Assembly: GCF_003129905.1 (NCBI RefSeq)
Contig: NZ_QFFM01000009.1
Location: 1 to 64,000 of the forward strand
DNA length: 64,000 nt
Direction: 5' to 3'
DNA from: Bifidobacterium callitrichidarum
GTDB taxonomy: Bacteria; Actinomycetota; Actinomycetes; Actinomycetales; Bifidobacteriaceae
Part shown: piece by piece, positions 48,265 through 57,849 of the stretch
How the letters are laid out: every line of letters begins with the position of its first letter
How positions within the stretch are numbered: position 1 is the first letter of the stretch
Position numbers and translations under genes: made by a program
The notes under the pieces: generated by a model
Databases searched by the model: none
The model's input: the letters and a program-made list of their open reading frames with translations, nothing else
Told to the model about the DNA's origin: nothing

Positions 48265-49994
48265 CGCGACACATCGCCACCAGATTGGCGTCGGCGCTGA
48301 TGGCCGTGGCCTGCGGGTTCACCCTGACCGCGTGCTCCACCGGCCCGCTCGGCCTGCCCACCAAAGGCGCGGTGCAAACGTTGGCACCCGCCGAGCAACA
48401 GACCCGCCGCGTGTACACCAACCCGGAAGGGCCGTCCGAGGACGCCCAGCCGGAAACCATCGTCAAGGGCTTCTACGACGCCATGCCCGCCGGCGTGCAG
48501 TCCGACGGTTACCGTGTGGCCCGCGAATTCCTGACCTCCGCCGCCTCGGCCAGCTGGAACGGCGACTCCGCGGCCGTGGTGTATGGCGGCACCCCGGAAT
48601 TCCGCCGCCGCGCCAACACGATGAGCGCGCCGCAAGGGGCGGAAAGCTCGCTGATCGTGGAGGTCCGTCTGCAGGCGGTCGGCCTGCTCGACTCGCATGG
48701 CATCTACCGGCCCGCGGACAGCAGCAAAACCCGCACGATCTCCTACACGCTCATCAAAACGAAGGGCCAGTGGCGCATCTCCTCGCTGGAAGACGGCGTG
48801 GTGATCTCCAGCGCGGACTTCGAACAGGTGTTCCGTCAGGTCTCCGTGTACCAGGTGGCCAAATCCGGTAAACAGCTCGTCCCGGACGTCAGATGGCTCA
48901 GCTGGCGCAACTGGCGCACGCAGGCGGTCAATGAGGTGCTGGGCGATGTACCCGGCTGGCTGTCCGGCACGGTGCATGAGGCCGAACTCGGCGCCATCTC
49001 ATTGGCTGTGGACTCGGTGCCCCTGAAGGACAGCGCGGTCACGGTGGAGCTCACCAGCGGCGTCACCATGCTCACCAGTGAGGAACGCGCGCTGCTCGTG
49101 CACCGCATCCGCTTGACTCTGGGGGACGGCAACACCGGATACACGCTGAAGGTCACCGGTGATGGCGTGGATTACTCCGACGCCGATTCCGACGTGAAAC
49201 TCGGCGCCGACCAGCCCAATGTGGGCGTATACACGTTGACCGGAGGCCATGTGGTCTCGCTGGCCAGCTCCAGCCCGCTGCGCATGGGCGACGTGCCGGG
49301 CTACGACGACGCCAAGGGATTCGTGTTCTCCTCCTCCGGCGGCGCGGTGCTGCGCGCGGACGGTGTGGTGGAATGCCTTGAATCGGATGGCTCGGTCTGC
49401 GGCGCCATGTTCGATGGCGAGCCGATGAAGGCCATCACGGCCGGACTGGGCGGCGAGATCTGGGCGGTCGATGAAGACGGGCGCACGTTGTACGTCTCCC
49501 ATGATCGCAAGGAGACCAAGCTGCAACCCGACTGGCTCGGAAACACGGACCGCATTACGGCGGTCGCCGTTTCGCCTGAAGGCGCGCGTCTTGCGTTGGC
49601 CGTGGTGGGCGATGGATTCAACGGTGTGGAGATGACTGGCGTGTCCCGCGATTCGAGCAACACGGTGGATGGTCTGGGCAAAGGCGTCACCACGGTGAGT
49701 CTCACCCGCAACGTCGGCATGCTCACGTTCTACAACGATCTCAACCTGGTGTATGCCACGCTTCCCCAGGACGATGACAACCGTCAGGAGGCATACCGTC
49801 AGGTGGTGCCCGGCCCCTCGCAGGTGCAGCGCCTGCCCGACGTGACCGTGGCCGCCATGGCCTCCGGCCAGATTAGCCTGTACCGCCGCCTCGCCGTGCT
49901 CGACACGCAAGGCACGGTCCGCTCCGTCTCCGGCTCCCTCGACGGCTCCTGGTCCATAGCCGACAGCCAAGTCACCGCCCTCGGCGCGCAGTAG
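48261..49994 (+). CDS. lpqB: LpqB-type lipoprotein
   Basis: The 577-residue lipoprotein has lipobox LTAC (Cys at about 25), an LpqB N-terminal region with a GerMN-like domain and a C-terminal beta-propeller-like part. LpqB is encoded next to mtrAB across actinobacteria and modulates the kinase MtrB from outside the membrane. Position and overlap with mtrB support the name; the tandem hairpin array follows 30 bp after the stop. Confidence 0.92.
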   Translation: MTRHIATRLASALMAVACGFTLTACSTGPLGLPTKGAVQTLAPAEQQTRRVYTNPEGPSEDAQPETIVKGFYDAMPAGVQSDGYRVAREFLTSAASASWNGDSAAVVYGGTPEFRRRANTMSAPQGAESSLIVEVRLQAVGLLDSHGIYRPADSSKTRTISYTLIKTKGQWRISSLEDGVVISSADFEQVFRQVSVYQVAKSGKQLVPDVRWLSWRNWRTQAVNEVLGDVPGWLSGTVHEAELGAISLAVDSVPLKDSAVTVELTSGVTMLTSEERALLVHRIRLTLGDGNTGYTLKVTGDGVDYSDADSDVKLGADQPNVGVYTLTGGHVVSLASSSPLRMGDVPGYDDAKGFVFSSSGGAVLRADGVVECLESDGSVCGAMFDGEPMKAITAGLGGEIWAVDEDGRTLYVSHDRKETKLQPDWLGNTDRITAVAVSPEGARLALAVVGDGFNGVEMTGVSRDSSNTVDGLGKGVTTVSLTRNVGMLTFYNDLNLVYATLPQDDDNRQEAYRQVVPGPSQVQRLPDVTVAAMASGQISLYRRLAVLDTQGTVRSVSGSLDGSWSIADSQVTALGAQ

Positions 49995-50023
49995 GCGGGA
50001 GGCGGTCGTTGGGATAGGGATTC

Positions 50024-50197
50024 GCGGTCCTTTGAGTACAGAAATGGCTATCTCCTGTACTCAAAAGACCGCAAATCGCCTGTTTGGCGGTCGTTTCAGT
50101 ACAGAAGGGACTCATTCCTATACTCAAAGGACCTCCGGGAAGGCATTTCGCGGTCATTTGAATCCAGAAACGGGCTTTTCTGTACTCGAACGACCTC
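50024..50197. repeat. Three tandem hairpins (GGTCNTTTGAGTACAG family)
   Basis: Three inverted repeats follow each other: CGGTCCTTTGAGTACAG with CTGTACTCAAAAGACCG (50025-50072), CGGTCGTTTCAGTACAG with CTATACTCAAAGGACC (50088-50133), and CGGTCATTTGAATCCAGAAA with TTTTCTGTACTCGAACGACC (50150-50195). They lie between the convergent lpqB and small unknown gene. Confidence 0.85.
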
Positions 50198-50303
50198 GGG
50201 AAGGGTGCGATCCGTGTTCTGGGACTGGCTGGAGGCGATATCGGCCAGGGGTGGATTCCCGACTAAACCGCCCGATTGCGCACCGGCCCGCAGATACGCG
50301 AAA

Positions 50304-50348
50304 GGGCCTGTGCCCAGCGGTCCGAAAGAGAACCGCCAAGCACAGGCC
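50304..50348 (-). terminator. Terminator of the small unknown gene
   Basis: GGGCCTGTGC pairs with GCACAGGCCC, with an inner CGGT/ACCG pair, 30 bp after the stop codon on the minus strand. Confidence 0.65.
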
Positions 50349-50379
50349 CCGAAAACGGCGAACGGAACGGAAGACCGGA

Positions 50380-50649
50380 TCAGATGCCGCCGTATTCCTT
50401 CTTGAAGAGCTCGGCAGGCACTTCGGAGTTCAGCGGGACCTCGTAGATGAGGTATTCCATGTTGAACGGGATGTTGAACAGGTGGCGGGTCACGCCATAT
50501 TCCTCCTTGGTGCCCAGGAAGTTGAAGTTGTCCGGGCACTCGGGCTCCCACTTGGCCAGCAGCTTGGCCGCATCGCCGATTGTGGCGGCCACGCCGGCCA
50601 GGTGCTTGACGCCCTCCACCTGCTTGATGATGAGAAACACGGTATCCAT
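50380..50649 (-). CDS. Small protein of unknown function (89 residues)
   Basis: The protein MDTVFLIIKQVEGVKHLAGV... has no signal peptide or membrane helix and looks like a compact soluble domain with conserved aromatic residues near the end (NFNFLGTKEEYG, MEYLIYEVPLNSEVP). AAAGGTGAG precedes the ATG at 50649, and a terminator follows, so it is a real monocistronic gene. I do not recognise the family. It is divergent from fruE across 325 bp. Confidence 0.75.
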   Translation of the reverse strand: MDTVFLIIKQVEGVKHLAGVAATIGDAAKLLAKWEPECPDNFNFLGTKEEYGVTRHLFNIPFNMEYLIYEVPLNSEVPAELFKKEYGGI

Positions 50650-50810
50650 AGCTCACCTTTCTTACATGAACCGTTGTTCGGTGCTTTGTTATCTCTACGC
50701 GGCAACTTCGTCGCCCGGTGCCCGGACGGCAGATGCCACCGCGCAACCACACACTATTATGTCCCGCTTGAACGCCGCAAAACGGCGGATTCCTGCGGTT
50801 TCGCACTACT

Positions 50811-50886
50811 GTTATCAAACCGTTATAGAGCTGTTACCAAACTGTTATCGCTCACTATTGAACATTGGGAGCGTTCACACCATACT
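50811..50886 (+). promoter_or_regulatory. Four 11-bp-phased GTTA repeats and the fruE promoter
   Basis: GTTATCA, GTTATAG, GTTACCA and GTTATCG begin at 50811, 50822, 50833 and 50844, exactly 11 bp apart. A promoter candidate follows directly: TTGAAC (50858-50863), 17 nt, CATACT (50881-50886). Helically phased direct repeats just upstream of -35 are typical for an activator site; the 7+4 layout recalls the PHO box of actinobacterial PhoP. The other 250 bp of the gap hold no gene. Confidence 0.5.
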
Positions 50887-50974
50887 AGAGATTGTCGATG
50901 GAAAACATCAAAGAAGCTTCCATCAATGTGAGTGAACGATCACTCAGAGGAAAACTGCTCGAGGAGGAGTATTC

Positions 50975-51964
50975 ATGAAGAATTGGAAGAAGGCCATTGC
51001 CCTCGTTGCTTCCGCCGCCGCGCTTGTGAGCGTCGCCGCCTGCGGTTCTAGCAATTCCGGTGACGGTGGTTCCAGTGATTCCGGTAAGAAGGTCGTCGGC
51101 TTCGTGGCCGTCGGTCCTGAGGGCGGCTTCCGTACCGCCAACGAGGACGACATCAAGGCCGCGTTCAAGGACGCCGGCTTCGACCTGCAGTACTCGCCGA
51201 CCCAGAACAACGATCAGCAGAAGCAGATTCAGGCATTCAACAAGTTCGTCAACGACGAAGTGGACGCCATCATCCTGTCCTCCACCGAGGATTCCGGTTG
51301 GGATGACTCCCTGAAGAAGGCCGCCGAGGCCGAGATCCCGGTCTTCACCGTGGATCGTAACGTCGAGGTCAAGGACTCCGAGGCCAAGAAGGCCATCGTC
51401 TCCCACATCGGCCCGTCCAACGAGTGGGCTGGCCAGCAGGCCGCCGAGTTCGTGAACAAGAGCTTCCCGGACGGCGCCAACGGCTTCATCCTGGAAGGCC
51501 CCGCCGGCCTGTCCGTGGTGAAGGATCGTGGCACCGGCTGGTCCGACAAGGTCGCCTCCAACATCAAGGTTCTCGAGTCTCAGTCCGCCAACTGGTCCAC
51601 TGATGAGGCCAAGACCGTGACCGCCGGCCTGCTGGACAAGTACAAGTCTGAGAACCCGCAGTTCATCTTCGCCCAGAACGACGAGATGGGCCTCGGCGCC
51701 GCGCAGGCTGTTGACGCTGCCGGCCTCAAGGGCAAGGTCAAGATCATCACCATCGATGGTACGAAGAACGCCCTGCAGGCCCTGGTTGACGGCGACCTCT
51801 CCTTCGTGATCGAGTACAACCCGATCTTCGGCAAGGAGACCGCTCAGGCCGTCAAGGACTACCTCGATGGCAAGACCGTCGAGAAGGACATCCAGATCGA
51901 GTCCAAGACCTTCGACGCCGCCAGCGCCAAGGAAGCCCTGGACAACGGCTCCCGCGCCTACTGA
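50975..51964 (+). CDS. fruE: Fructose ABC transporter substrate-binding lipoprotein
   Basis: The 329-residue receptor has a signal peptide with lipobox VAAC (Cys at about 23), a Gly/Ser linker and a type I periplasmic-binding fold of the ribose/xylose group (VVGFVAVGPEGGFRTANEDD, DAIILSSTEDSGWDDSLKKA, FIFAQNDEMGLGAAQAV, IITIDGTKNAL). Sequence and operon order match B. longum FruE, which binds fructose and some related sugars. GAGGAGGAG precedes the ATG. An intercistronic hairpin separates it from fruK, which would allow excess receptor over the other subunits. Confidence 0.92.
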   Translation: MKNWKKAIALVASAAALVSVAACGSSNSGDGGSSDSGKKVVGFVAVGPEGGFRTANEDDIKAAFKDAGFDLQYSPTQNNDQQKQIQAFNKFVNDEVDAIILSSTEDSGWDDSLKKAAEAEIPVFTVDRNVEVKDSEAKKAIVSHIGPSNEWAGQQAAEFVNKSFPDGANGFILEGPAGLSVVKDRGTGWSDKVASNIKVLESQSANWSTDEAKTVTAGLLDKYKSENPQFIFAQNDEMGLGAAQAVDAAGLKGKVKIITIDGTKNALQALVDGDLSFVIEYNPIFGKETAQAVKDYLDGKTVEKDIQIESKTFDAASAKEALDNGSRAY

Positions 51965-52017
51965 TCCGCCACTGAAGGCCATCAGCAGCACAATCGATAA
52001 CTGAACCAAACAAGCAG

Positions 52018-52055
52018 TGATGGTGTGAGAGGAATCGCTTCCTCCACACCATCAT
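52018..52055 (+). terminator. Intercistronic hairpin fruE-fruK
   Basis: TGATGGTGTG ... CACACCATCA with an inner AGGAA/TTCCT pair forms a stem of about 15 bp in the 150-bp fruE-fruK gap. Without a strong T tract it is more likely a partial terminator or 3' stabiliser of the fruE message. Confidence 0.65.
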
Positions 52056-52114
52056 TCATGTCTGGCTCAAATATCACAAAACGATAACAAACCCCTTCTC
52101 GATAAGGCAAAGAC

Positions 52115-53656
52115 ATGACAGACAAAACCCCTATCGTCGTGATGAAGGGCATCACGATTGAATTCCCGGGCGTCAAGGCTTTGGACGGTGTCGATCTGAC
52201 CCTCTACCCGGGCGAAGTCCACGCCCTCATGGGTGAGAACGGCGCCGGTAAGTCCACCATGATCAAGGCTCTGACCGGTGTGTACAAGATCAACGCCGGC
52301 ACCATCCTGGTGGATGGCAAGCCGCAGCAGTTCAACGGCACCCTGGACGCTCAGAACGCCGGCATCGCCACCGTGTACCAGGAAGTGAACCTGTGCACCA
52401 ACCTCTCCGTCGGCGAGAACGTGATGCTGGGCCACGAAAAGCGCGGCCCGTTCGGCATCGACTGGAAGAAGACCCACGAGGCCGCCAAGACCTACCTGGC
52501 CCAGATGGGCCTCGAGGCCATCGACCCGCACACCCCGCTGAGCTCCATCTCCATCGCCATGCAGCAGCTCGTGGCCATCGCCCGCGCCATGGTCATCAAC
52601 GCGAAGGTGCTCATCCTCGATGAGCCTACCTCCTCCCTGGACGCGAACGAGGTGCAGGATCTGTTCAAGATCATGCGCAAGGTCCGTGACTCGGGCGTGG
52701 CCATCCTCTTCGTCTCCCACTTCCTCGATCAGATCTACGAGATCACCGACCGCCTGACCATTCTGCGTAACGGCAAGTTCATCAAGGAGGTCATGACCAA
52801 GGACACCCCGCGTGACGAGCTCATCGGCATGATGATCGGCAAGTCCGCCGCCGAGCTGTCCCAGATCGGCGCCAAGAAGGCCCGCCGCGAGATCAAGTCC
52901 GGCGAGAAGCCGATCGTGGACGTCAAGGGCCTGGGCAAGAAGGGCACCATCAACCCGGTCGACCTCGACATCTACTCCGGCGAGGTCGTCGGCTTCGCAG
53001 GCCTGCTGGGCTCCGGCCGTACCGAGCTCGGCCGCCTCCTGTTCGGCGCCGACAAGCCGGATTCGGGCACTTACGAGCTCAACGGCAAGCAGGTCAACAT
53101 CTCCGATCCGTACACCGCCCTGAAGAACAAGATCGCCTACTCCACCGAGAACCGCCGCGATGAGGGCATCATCGGCGACCTGACCGTCCGCCAGAACATG
53201 CTCATCGCCCTGCAGGCGACCCGCGGCATGTTCAAGCCGATTCCGAAGAAGGAAGCGGACGCCATCGTCGACAAGTACATGAAGGAACTCAACGTTCGCC
53301 CGGCCGATCCGGACCGCCCGATCAAGAACCTCTCCGGTGGTAACCAGCAGAAGGTGCTGATCGGCCGCTGGCTGGCCACGCACCCCGAGCTCCTGATCCT
53401 CGACGAGCCGACCCGTGGTATCGATATCGGCGCCAAGGCCGAAATCCAGCAGGTCGTGCTCGACCTGGCCGCCAAGGGCATGGGCGTGGTCTTCATCTCC
53501 TCCGAGCTGGAAGAGGTGGTCCGCCTGTCCGACGACATCGAGGTCCTCAAGGATCGCCACAAGATTGCAGAAATCGAAAACGACGACACCGTCTCCCAGG
53601 CGACCATCGTCGAAACCATCGCCAACACCAACGTGAACACCGGAAAGGAGGCATGA
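52115..53656 (+). CDS. fruK: Fructose ABC transporter ATPase (double ABC)
   Basis: The 513-residue protein has two ABC modules, as in RbsA/XylG. Module 1: GENGAGKST, a degenerate signature in SSISIAMQQLVAIARAM, Walker B VLILDEPTSSLD. Module 2: a degenerate Walker A GLLGSGRTEL, signature LSGGNQQKV, Walker B LLILDEPTRGIDIG. It energises fructose uptake through FruF and FruG. AAGG lies 8 nt before the ATG. Confidence 0.93.
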   Translation: MTDKTPIVVMKGITIEFPGVKALDGVDLTLYPGEVHALMGENGAGKSTMIKALTGVYKINAGTILVDGKPQQFNGTLDAQNAGIATVYQEVNLCTNLSVGENVMLGHEKRGPFGIDWKKTHEAAKTYLAQMGLEAIDPHTPLSSISIAMQQLVAIARAMVINAKVLILDEPTSSLDANEVQDLFKIMRKVRDSGVAILFVSHFLDQIYEITDRLTILRNGKFIKEVMTKDTPRDELIGMMIGKSAAELSQIGAKKARREIKSGEKPIVDVKGLGKKGTINPVDLDIYSGEVVGFAGLLGSGRTELGRLLFGADKPDSGTYELNGKQVNISDPYTALKNKIAYSTENRRDEGIIGDLTVRQNMLIALQATRGMFKPIPKKEADAIVDKYMKELNVRPADPDRPIKNLSGGNQQKVLIGRWLATHPELLILDEPTRGIDIGAKAEIQQVVLDLAAKGMGVVFISSELEEVVRLSDDIEVLKDRHKIAEIENDDTVSQATIVETIANTNVNTGKEA

Positions 53657-53657
53657 G

Positions 53658-54728
53658 ATGGCTGAAAAGGCAAAGGAAGAGGGCAACGCCCTCGTCAAGA
53701 AGCTGCTGAGCAACAACCTGACCTGGTCGGTGCTCGCGTTCATCCTCCTGGTCATCGTCTGCACCATCTTCCAGCATGACTTCCTCGCTCTGAGCTGGAA
53801 CGACAACACCGGCGGCCTGGCCGGCCCGCTGATCACCATGCTGCAGGAATCCGCCCGCTACCTGATGATCGCCACCGGCATGACCCTGGTCATCTCCACC
53901 GCAGGCATCGACCTTTCGGTCGGTTCCGTGATGGCCGTGGCCGGCGCCGCCGCCATGCAGACCCTGTCCCATGGCACCAATGTGTGGGTCTCCATCCTCA
54001 TCGCCCTCGCCGTCGGTCTCGCCATCGGCTGCATCAACGGTGCGCTGGTCTCCCTGCTCGGCCTCCAGCCGTTCATCACCACCCTGATCATGATGCTCGC
54101 CGGCCGTGGTATGGCCAAGGTGATCACCTCCGGCCAGAACACGGACGCCTCCGCCGTGGCCGGCAACGAACCGCTCAAGTGGCTCGCCAATGGCTTCATC
54201 CTCGGCATTCCGGCCAACTTCGTGATCGCCCTGGTCATCGTGATCCTCGTCGGCCTGCTGTGCCGCAAGACCGCCATGGGCATGATGATCGAGGCCGTGG
54301 GCATCAACCAGGAAGCCTCCCGCATGACCGGCATCAAGCCGAGGAAGATCCTCTTCCTCGTGTACGCCATCTCCGGCTTCCTCGCGGCCATCGCCGGCCT
54401 GTTCGCCACCGCATCCGTGATGCGCGTGGACGTGGTCAAGACCGGTCAGGACCTCGAGATGTACGCCATCCTGGCAGTCGTTATCGGTGGAACCTCGCTG
54501 CTCGGCGGCAAGTTCTCTCTCGCCGGCTCCGCTGTCGGCGCCGTGATTATCGCCATGATCCGCAAGACCATCATCACCCTGGGCATCAACGCCGAGGCCA
54601 CCCCGGCCTTCTTCGCCATCGTGGTGATCGTGATCTGCGTGATGCAGGCTCCGAAGATTCATAACCTGGGCGCGGAAATGAAGCGTAAGCGCGCGCTCAA
54701 GGCTCAAGCTAAGGCGGTGGCAGCATGA
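53658..54728 (+). CDS. fruF: Fructose ABC transporter permease
   Basis: The 356-residue membrane protein is of the RbsC/AraH type, with about ten hydrophobic segments and the typical GMTLVISTAGIDLSVGSVMA and VIGGTSLLGGKFSLAGSAVG stretches. It starts 1 bp after fruK with AAAGGAGG inside the fruK end, and its stop overlaps fruG by 4 bp. Confidence 0.92.
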   Translation: MAEKAKEEGNALVKKLLSNNLTWSVLAFILLVIVCTIFQHDFLALSWNDNTGGLAGPLITMLQESARYLMIATGMTLVISTAGIDLSVGSVMAVAGAAAMQTLSHGTNVWVSILIALAVGLAIGCINGALVSLLGLQPFITTLIMMLAGRGMAKVITSGQNTDASAVAGNEPLKWLANGFILGIPANFVIALVIVILVGLLCRKTAMGMMIEAVGINQEASRMTGIKPRKILFLVYAISGFLAAIAGLFATASVMRVDVVKTGQDLEMYAILAVVIGGTSLLGGKFSLAGSAVGAVIIAMIRKTIITLGINAEATPAFFAIVVIVICVMQAPKIHNLGAEMKRKRALKAQAKAVAA

Positions 54729-55744
54729 CAACAGCTACGGCAAACAAAGTGAAGGCTCCCAAGAAGGGCTTCAAGATCGATCGCCAGATGATTCCGACCC
54801 TCGCGGCCGTGGTGATCTTCATCCTCATGATCATCATGGGCCAGGCGATGTTCGGCACCTACCTGCGCCTCGGTTTCGTCTCCTCCCTGTTCATTGACCA
54901 CGCCTACCTGATCATCCTGGCAGTGGCCATGACCCTGCCGATTCTGACCGGCGGCATCGATCTGTCCGTGGGCGCCATCGTGGCCATCACCGCAGTGGTC
55001 GGCCTCAAGCTCGCCAACGCTGGAGTTCCCTCCGTCCTGGTCATGATCATCATGCTGCTCATCGGCGCCGTGTTCGGCCTGCTGGCCGGCACGCTGATCG
55101 AGGAGTTCAACATGCAGCCGTTCATCGCCACGCTGTCGACGATGTTCCTGGCCCGTGGTCTCGCCTCCATCATCTCCACCGATTCCCTGACCTTCCCCGA
55201 CGGAAACAACTTCAACATCATCTCCGCCGAGATCAAGATCATCGATCGCCCGAAGATCTCCCACGATCTGACCATCAACGTCGGCGTGATCATCGCCCTG
55301 CTCGTGGTGGTGTTCGGCTACATCCTGCTGCACCACACCCGTACCGGCCGCACCATCTACGCCATCGGCGGTTCCCGCTCCTCCGCTGAGCTCATGGGTC
55401 TGCCGGTCAAGCGCACGCAGTACATCATCTACCTGACCTCTGCCACGCTGGCCGCCCTGGCCTCCATCGTGTACACCGCGAACATCGGTTCCGCCAAGAA
55501 CACCGTGGGTGTGGGCTGGGAGCTCGACGCTGTGGCCTCCGTGGTCATCGGCGGCACGATCATCACCGGTGGCTTCGGCTACGTGCTCGGCTCTGTGCTC
55601 GGCGCACTGGTCCGCTCCATCCTCGACCCGCTGACCACCGACCTTGGCGTGCCGGCCGAATGGACCACCATCGTGATCGGCCTCATGATCCTCGTCTTCG
55701 TGGTGCTGCAGCGCGCCGTGATGGCGGTCGGAGAGAAAAAATAG
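54725..55744 (+). CDS. fruG: Fructose ABC transporter permease
   Basis: The 339-residue RbsC-type permease contains AMTLPILTGGIDLSVGAIVA and VIGGTIITGGFGYVLGSVLG, the same signature blocks as FruF. It is the last gene of the operon and forms a heterodimeric channel with FruF. Two hairpin terminators follow. Confidence 0.92.
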   Translation: MTTATANKVKAPKKGFKIDRQMIPTLAAVVIFILMIIMGQAMFGTYLRLGFVSSLFIDHAYLIILAVAMTLPILTGGIDLSVGAIVAITAVVGLKLANAGVPSVLVMIIMLLIGAVFGLLAGTLIEEFNMQPFIATLSTMFLARGLASIISTDSLTFPDGNNFNIISAEIKIIDRPKISHDLTINVGVIIALLVVVFGYILLHHTRTGRTIYAIGGSRSSAELMGLPVKRTQYIIYLTSATLAALASIVYTANIGSAKNTVGVGWELDAVASVVIGGTIITGGFGYVLGSVLGALVRSILDPLTTDLGVPAEWTTIVIGLMILVFVVLQRAVMAVGEKK

Positions 55745-55844
55745 CCGACCATAACCGAAAACCGGCATAACTGAAGAACAACTGAAAAATAATTGAATAT
55801 CGATAACTGAATATGCATAACTGAATAGGCGAGCAGCCTTCCGG

Positions 55845-55890
55845 TTCCGTACGCGGCCGGTCTTCACTGCCGAGACCGGCCGCGGAACGA
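55845..55890 (+). terminator. Terminator of fruEKFG
   Basis: CGCGGCCGGTCT pairs with AGACCGGCCGCG, extended by TTCCG/CGGAA, about 100 bp after the fruG stop. Before it lie four ACTGAA-type short repeats (55770-55826). Confidence 0.7.
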
Positions 55891-55952
55891 AACGGTACGC
55901 CACGGGTTGCACGCCACGATTTCCTTTCTCTCTCCTTTTCTTCCTTTCATCG

Positions 55953-56000
55953 CACTTCGGGGCGCGGCCTGGATTTCCGGGTCGCGCCCCGAAGTGTTTT
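55953..56000 (+). terminator. Second strong hairpin with T tail downstream of fruG
   Basis: CACTTCGGGGCGCG pairs perfectly with CGCGCCCCGAAGTG and is followed by TTTT. A 30-nt pyrimidine tract (55919-55948) precedes it. It may be a back-up terminator or end a small untranslated RNA; the 524-bp gap before the MFS gene holds no recognisable protein gene. Confidence 0.65.
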
Positions 56001-56268
56001 CGGTGTTTATCACGGGTATGCGGGCATGCGGGCTGGGCGTGCTGTACAGTACGTTGCGCGGCGCGGCTTGGGACACGCCGGCCTCCGTATGCGGGCATCC
56101 CGTCGATGACCTAGACTGCGAAGTGGCTATTTTGAACAGCGCGCCAGTAGGCCGGAAGCATATGTCGAAAGTTGCTGAAAACGATCGGCCATTCGAGCGC
56201 GTAGTACCATCATGCCGGTTGGTAAACCTGACATTCCGCTTGTTGACACCGAACGTATGGGGAGCATC

Positions 56269-57756
56269 ATGCCTGAAGCAGAGACGAAACACATGAACGC
56301 GGGACTTGGATCCGCGGATTCCGAAAGGATTCCGGCCCGACTCATCGGTGCCATCGTGGCCGTGGGCTCGCTGGCCTTCATTGGCATCCTCACGGAAACC
56401 GTGATGACCGTGCTGTTCCCGGCCCTCATGCGTGAATTCCACGTGGACACCGCCACCGTGCAGTGGATCACCACTATCTACCTGCTGTCCGTGGCCGCCA
56501 CCATGCCCATCAGCTCGTTCCTCAAGCGCCGCTTCCGTCTGAAGGCCATCTTCCTCGCGGCCGTAGCGCTTGGACTCGTCGGCTCGCTCATCATGATCTT
56601 CGCATCGGCCTTCCCGCTCATGATCGTGGCCCGCATCATCCAGGGCGTCGGCTCCGGCATCGCCACGCCGTTGATGATCAACATCATCCTCGAACAGTCG
56701 CCGCGCTCCAAGATCGGACGACTCATGGGCGTGGGATCGCTGGTGATCACCGTGGCCCCGGCCATCGGCCCCACTGTGGGCGGCGCGGTGACCAGCGTGC
56801 TGCCGTGGCGTGCCATCTTCGTCATCGCGGTCCCGCTCATGCTCATCGCCGCGGTCATCGGCTGCGCCTGCATCGAACAGCGCACGCCCACCGAAGCCGC
56901 CTATCTTGACCCGATTCAACTGGGCTCCATCATCATCGCGCTGGTCGGTCTGGTGCTCGCCCTCAACCAGGGCGGTGTGGCCGTCAGCGCGGCCGTGAGC
57001 GGGGGAGCGGCCATGAAGTCCGGCATCGTGGCCGTCGTGAGCCTGATCATCGGCCTCGGCGCGCTGCTGCTCTTCGCCGTGAGCTCCAAGCGTGCGTTCT
57101 CGCCGTTGCTGCGCCTAGGCATCCTGCGCGATCCGGCCGTGCTGTTGCACGCGCTGGCCTACACGCTGCTGCCGCTCGTGGCCATCGGATACGGCTACGT
57201 GATCACCAACGTGGCCCAGCTTTCGCTCGGTGCCAGCGCGTTCGTTGCCGGCTCGCTGGTGCTGCCCGGTGCCCTGGTGGGCGCCGTGTGCGCGCCCGTG
57301 GGCGGTTGGTTCTACGACAAGTTCGGCGCGGTCAAGCCGATTCTCATCCCGCTCGGTATCGCCATCCTGGGGCCGGTCCTGATGCTGGTCTTCTCCATGC
57401 ATCTGACGCCTGCCATGCTGGCCGGCTTCTACTTCGTCTTCGGCTTCTTCTACGCCATCGGCAACGCCAACGTGATGACCAGCGGCCTTTCGGAAGTGCC
57501 CCATCAGTTCCGCCCGGACGGCAACGCCATCTTCAACACCGGCCTGCAGTTCGGCGGTGCGGCCGGCACTGCGCTGTTCTCCACGATTCTCGCCGTGGCA
57601 CAGGCCGGCGCTGGCGAGGAGGGCACGCCGCGATTCGCGCACGCCACCGCCGTGGGCGGCGCATGGACGTTCGCCACGATGATCGTGATCTGCCTGATTG
57701 GCTGGGGCTGCCTGGCCACCGCGTTCCACATCCGCGCGCGTCGTTCCTCGCGCTGA
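56269..57756 (+). CDS. DHA2-type MFS drug:H+ antiporter
   Basis: The 495-residue transporter has about 14 hydrophobic segments and the DHA2 motifs: PALMREFHVDTATVQWITTI, YLLSVAATMPISSFLKRRF and, in helix 5, GVGSLVITVAPAIGPTVGG (motif C, typical of exporters). It probably exports a toxic compound or metabolite. The ATG at 56269 is chosen because GGGGAG lies 4 nt upstream; the frame is open to ATGs at 56257 and 56212. No regulator gene is adjacent. Confidence 0.88.
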   Translation: MPEAETKHMNAGLGSADSERIPARLIGAIVAVGSLAFIGILTETVMTVLFPALMREFHVDTATVQWITTIYLLSVAATMPISSFLKRRFRLKAIFLAAVALGLVGSLIMIFASAFPLMIVARIIQGVGSGIATPLMINIILEQSPRSKIGRLMGVGSLVITVAPAIGPTVGGAVTSVLPWRAIFVIAVPLMLIAAVIGCACIEQRTPTEAAYLDPIQLGSIIIALVGLVLALNQGGVAVSAAVSGGAAMKSGIVAVVSLIIGLGALLLFAVSSKRAFSPLLRLGILRDPAVLLHALAYTLLPLVAIGYGYVITNVAQLSLGASAFVAGSLVLPGALVGAVCAPVGGWFYDKFGAVKPILIPLGIAILGPVLMLVFSMHLTPAMLAGFYFVFGFFYAIGNANVMTSGLSEVPHQFRPDGNAIFNTGLQFGGAAGTALFSTILAVAQAGAGEEGTPRFAHATAVGGAWTFATMIVICLIGWGCLATAFHIRARRSSR

Positions 57757-57849
57757 TTGGCGGGGTAGGTAGGACTTAGGCGCGTTACAGGCGGGCGGTG
57801 AGCGGACGACAGGTTCCAATATCCGCCCTGCCTCCTAGGTTGGTGAACC

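Noticed and set aside
50024..50197. tRNA or structured RNA gene in the hairpin array
   Set aside because: Three independent hairpins with related arms; no cloverleaf, no CCA or anticodon arm pattern.
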